This document shows, in pieces, positions 61,638 to 64,000 of a stretch of DNA of 64,000 nucleotides; the first letter of the stretch is position 1; each line of letters begins with the position of its first letter. Both the position numbers and the translations under genes were made by a program. Source of the DNA: CAWFKW01 sp963816535 (GTDB lineage: Bacteria; Bacteroidota; Ignavibacteria; Tepidaquicellales; OLB5); contig CAWFKW010000003.1 of the NCBI GenBank assembly GCA_963816535.1, positions 310,001 through 374,000 on the forward strand, in the 5' to 3' direction. The notes under the pieces are model-generated. The model saw only the letters and a list, made by a program, of their open reading frames with translations, did not search any database and was not told the DNA's origin.

Positions 61638-62774
61638 ATGAAAAGTCTGTTTGTCTTAGTTTTATTTCTTTCCGCAATCACTCCGATCTCTTCGGCCGCC
61701 GCCCAGGTGACCGATACCACAAAGATCTACGGCGTAACCATAGACGCTATCAGCACGCTCAACGCGACAGTAACCTCGCTTTCGAGTCTTCATTACAAGC
61801 CGACAACCAGGATAGTTTTTGACGAGTGGCAGCCCGCTTCGGGGTATGTTACCGCCGCAAGCAGGATACACGGCGTTAGTTATGTTATGGGCGAGATTCT
61901 TGATAGTTACTATATGAACCAGTATAGTTATGAACAATACGTAAGCCGGGTTAATGAATACTTGGGAGCCCTCAGCGATTATGTAGATATATGGGAACTG
62001 GGGAATGAAGTTAACGGCGAGTGGTGCGGTACAATTCAAAGCGTTACTCAGAAGATTTGGACCGCGTTCAAGATAGCATATGGACAGAACAAGAAAACTG
62101 AAATTACTCTGTACTATAATAAGAATTGCTGGTCAAACCACAACAATGAAATGTTCACTTGGATAAATAACAACATGCCCCCCAAGATGAGATATTTGCT
62201 GGATTACGTTCTTGTATCGTATTACGAAGACGATTGTAACAATTTACAGCCGAACTGGCAGCAGGTTTTTGACAGCCTGCATGTTTTGTTTCCGAATTCG
62301 AAATTAGGGATTGGCGAATGCGGAACTACAAATTCCGCAAATAAGGAAACTTATATAAACAGGTATTACAGGATGAACATCACCACGCCTAAGTACATAG
62401 GCGGATATTTCTGGTGGTACTACAGGCAGGATTGCGTGCCTTATACAAAACCATTGTGGACAGTTATTAATAACGCGATGATAGGGAATTCTGATATTGC
62501 GGGATTTGTAAATTCAGGCTCAGATGTGGAAAATTATCCTAACCCGTTTAACCCATCGACAACTATTAAATTCTATCTGCAGTCGCCCGCGTTTACTACG
62601 TTGACAATATACGACCTGACTGGAAGGGTTGTTGAAAAACTTATCAACAATAACCTTACTGCCGGCATACATGAGGTAAAATGGGACGGTTCGAGGTATT
62701 CAAGCGGCGTTTATATATACTCCTTAAATCATAACAATCAAACAGAGATCAGAAAAATGCTGTTGATCAAATAA
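61638..62774 (+). CDS. T9SS-exported glycoside hydrolase-like (clan GH-A) protein
   Basis: This is a secreted protein with a signal peptide (about 1-23), a TIM-barrel-like domain and a T9SS sorting domain (NYPNPFNPSTTIKFYL). Two glutamates stand where clan GH-A has its acid/base and nucleophile: Glu124 in WELGNEVNGEW and Glu227 in LGIGECGTTN. WWYYRQDC could be the aromatic subsite. The barrel is short for a glycosidase (about 270 residues). A strong AGGGGGGAT ribosome site precedes the ATG. The substrate is unknown. Confidence 0.78.
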   Translation: MKSLFVLVLFLSAITPISSAAAQVTDTTKIYGVTIDAISTLNATVTSLSSLHYKPTTRIVFDEWQPASGYVTAASRIHGVSYVMGEILDSYYMNQYSYEQYVSRVNEYLGALSDYVDIWELGNEVNGEWCGTIQSVTQKIWTAFKIAYGQNKKTEITLYYNKNCWSNHNNEMFTWINNNMPPKMRYLLDYVLVSYYEDDCNNLQPNWQQVFDSLHVLFPNSKLGIGECGTTNSANKETYINRYYRMNITTPKYIGGYFWWYYRQDCVPYTKPLWTVINNAMIGNSDIAGFVNSGSDVENYPNPFNPSTTIKFYLQSPAFTTLTIYDLTGRVVEKLINNNLTAGIHEVKWDGSRYSSGVYIYSLNHNNQTEIRKMLLIK

Positions 62775-62866
62775 CCCTGGTAAGCGCTTATCTGGGTTAA
62801 CTGTTTGAGCTAAGATAATTATTTTTTATACCCGAATAAAGTTAGCCATAATTAGAAATTATTCAT

Positions 62867-62874
62867 TATTTTTG
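62867..62874 (+). promoter_or_regulatory. Putative -7 element (TATTTTTG)
   Basis: TATTTTTG fits TAnnTTTG and lies seven bases before the ATG at 62882. The -33 region is weak. Confidence 0.35.
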
Positions 62875-62881
62875 ATTCACT

Positions 62882-63358
62882 ATGCTGACGCAACCTAATA
62901 TATTCAAACCTGTTTTTCCGTCTTATTTCTCTCTGAGAGAATTGACGGACCTCTACTTTGATAACTTCGCAATCAGCTTTGTTTCATTTGAAGCAAAAGA
63001 AAAGAATGACTATTTCGGTTTCTTTGCCGACGGCAATCTGTTCGAGAAACTTGAAGGAAAGATCGTTATAAAGGCATGGAAAGAACTTCCCGGCCTTTTC
63101 AAAAATTGCATATTGGGCGATTTCAAGTTGTACCCAAATCAATTCTGCGGAATTGTGATGATTGATAACAGAATGTCGTGGGAAAATTCAAGAAAATTTG
63201 TGCCGAGGATACTCACTTCTTTTAAGAACCGTTCAACTAAGCTTCTGAACCAGCTCCATGGCACGCATGCACGCGTATTTTGGGAAAACAATTACTTTGA
63301 AGGAGTAATTGAAAATGTGCAGGATTTAAAGCAGGCGCTTGACAGGATCAACAGCTAG
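62882..63358 (+). CDS. RAYT-like protein lacking the HUH and tyrosine motifs
   Basis: This is a 158-residue protein with no recognised name. Its residues about 30-95 align almost without gaps to the RAYT at 41741: WKELPGLFKNCILGDFKLYP against WVGLENICDNIALDAFVIMP, and GIVMI against GIVII. Its C-terminal third aligns to the segment before the catalytic tyrosine (VFWENNYFEGVIEN against IWQRSFYDHIIRGE). The HUH residues become QFC in LYPNQFCGIV, and the tyrosine motif YIQNNP becomes a tail ending DRINS. It is probably a domesticated or decayed transposase without nicking activity. Its stop overlaps that of the convergent kinase gene by four bases. Confidence 0.65.
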   Translation: MLTQPNIFKPVFPSYFSLRELTDLYFDNFAISFVSFEAKEKNDYFGFFADGNLFEKLEGKIVIKAWKELPGLFKNCILGDFKLYPNQFCGIVMIDNRMSWENSRKFVPRILTSFKNRSTKLLNQLHGTHARVFWENNYFEGVIENVQDLKQALDRINS

Positions 63359-64000
63359 AGCTGTTTATTGAAGACGAGCCTGAATTCAGAACCTTCGCCG
63401 GGTTTGCTATTCACCACTATTGCCGCCTTATGCGCATCCATAATTTTTTTGCATATAGATAGTCCAAGTCCGAACCCGCCCGTAGTGCGTGTGCGCGAAT
63501 GGTCGGCCCTGTAAAAGGGTTCAAAAATGTAAGGCAGGTCTTTTTCAGCAATTCCGACTCCGCGATCCCTGATACTTACAGTTACAGTTTTATCGTCGCT
63601 TTCTATTTTGATCTCTATATTACCTTCGGAATACTTGAGCGCGTTTTCGATAATGTTTCTGAACACAGCCTGTATTTTTTCCTCATCCGCAATTATGGTT
63701 TCGCGCTTGTTGGGCGTCAAAAACTTGAGCCTGTCGCCTGATTCATATTCTTCTATAATATCTTCCAAGACCTCCGTAATATCCGTCTTTGCAAGTTTCA
63801 GGTTGCCCACACTGTTCTCGGTGCGGTAGCTATCCAGAAGCCCCGATATCATTCTTTCCATCTCGTTAACGTCTTCGTTGATCTTTTCTTTGGAAGAATC
63901 TACTTCCAGCCCGAGCTTAATTCTGGTAAGAGGGGTCCTCAGTTCGTGTGAAACATCCAGAAGCAATTGTTCTTTGGCTTTTATTGAATCTCCTATCTTT
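63355..64000 (-). CDS. Sensor histidine kinase (5' end missing)
   Basis: This is the catalytic end of a two-component sensor kinase. The frame is open to the window edge and reads KIGDSIKAKEQLLLDVSHEL, the end of a HAMP-type linker, so the sensor and membrane segments lie upstream. The H-box is LLLDVSHELRTPLTRIKL, the N-box NIIENALKYS, the G1 box DRGVGI, the F-box IFEPFYRADHSR and the G2 box GFGLGLSI. A response regulator is likely upstream on the same strand but is outside the window. The signal is unknown. Confidence 0.93.
   Translation of the reverse strand, partial: KIGDSIKAKEQLLLDVSHELRTPLTRIKLGLEVDSSKEKINEDVNEMERMISGLLDSYRTENSVGNLKLAKTDITEVLEDIIEEYESGDRLKFLTPNKRETIIADEEKIQAVFRNIIENALKYSEGNIEIKIESDDKTVTVSIRDRGVGIAEKDLPYIFEPFYRADHSRTRTTGGFGLGLSICKKIMDAHKAAIVVNSKPGEGSEFRLVFNKQL

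Noticed and set aside
1..64000. Anti-phage defence islands, secondary-metabolite clusters or prophage
   Set aside because: No restriction, toxin-antitoxin, CRISPR, integrase, capsid or synthase genes were recognised; accessory content is limited to small repeats, the GxxExxY remnant and RAYT-type genes.

Overview
The window reads as chromosome from a member of the Bacteroidota/Chlorobi group, most likely an Ignavibacteria-like lineage. Three things support this. Five predicted secreted proteins end in the type IX secretion (T9SS) sorting domain with the YPNPFNP signature. Promoter-like sites match the Bacteroidota TTG / TAnnTTTG consensus. Several genes start with TTG. GC content is moderate and the code is standard (TGA is a working stop). 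This placement is an inference; no rRNA, tRNA or CRISPR array was seen.

Layout. 1-4.5 kb: an export operon (TolC-type channel, ABC ATPase, two ABC-2 permeases). 4.7-6.6 kb: small membrane proteins, including two DUF4870-like paralogues and a TM2 protein. 6.8-17.4 kb: housekeeping genes (dnaE, thioredoxin, nrnA-like DHH phosphoesterase, leucyl aminopeptidase, MFS transporter, a Cys-rich membrane protein, queG). 17.5-23.3 kb, minus strand: a small secreted protein and an alpha-2-macroglobulin split by a frameshift. 23.5-26.7 kb: an ABC-F protein, a metallo-beta-lactamase-fold hydrolase and a Rieske protein. 26.7-34 kb, minus: two T9SS cargo proteins, an APC permease and a PIG-L deacetylase. 34-39.5 kb, minus: two lipoproteins, superoxide dismutase, an iscA-iscS-rrf2 iron-sulfur group and an RsmB-like methyltransferase. 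39.5-42.4 kb is the accessory part: a broken GxxExxY gene bounded by inverted 9-nt repeat arrays, an alanine aminotransferase, and a REP-associated tyrosine transposase (RAYT) with copies of its palindromic element both upstream and inside its own reading frame. 42.5-46.9 kb: an epimerase and a DUF1549/DUF1553 plus DUF1501 pair. 46.9-54.8 kb, minus: a Cys-rich protein, an AI-2E transporter, recX-recA, and a run of yggS, divIVA, two purine nucleoside phosphorylase-like genes, DUF2905 and a homocysteine methyltransferase. 55.2-64 kb: three more T9SS cargo proteins (a PPAD-like deiminase, a sialidase-like protein, a glycosidase-like protein), small enzymes, a protein that looks like an inactivated RAYT, and a truncated histidine kinase.

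The most interesting signals involve small repeats inside or next to genes. The RAYT carries its own REP-type palindrome in frame. Two T9SS proteins carry unrelated palindromic inserts at the same loop of the sorting domain. A dispersed repeat supplies the ribosome-binding site of the DUF1501 gene. The 62.9 kb gene aligns almost without gaps to the RAYT but lacks both catalytic motifs, suggesting domestication. Several promoters sit so close to start codons that leaderless transcripts are predicted.
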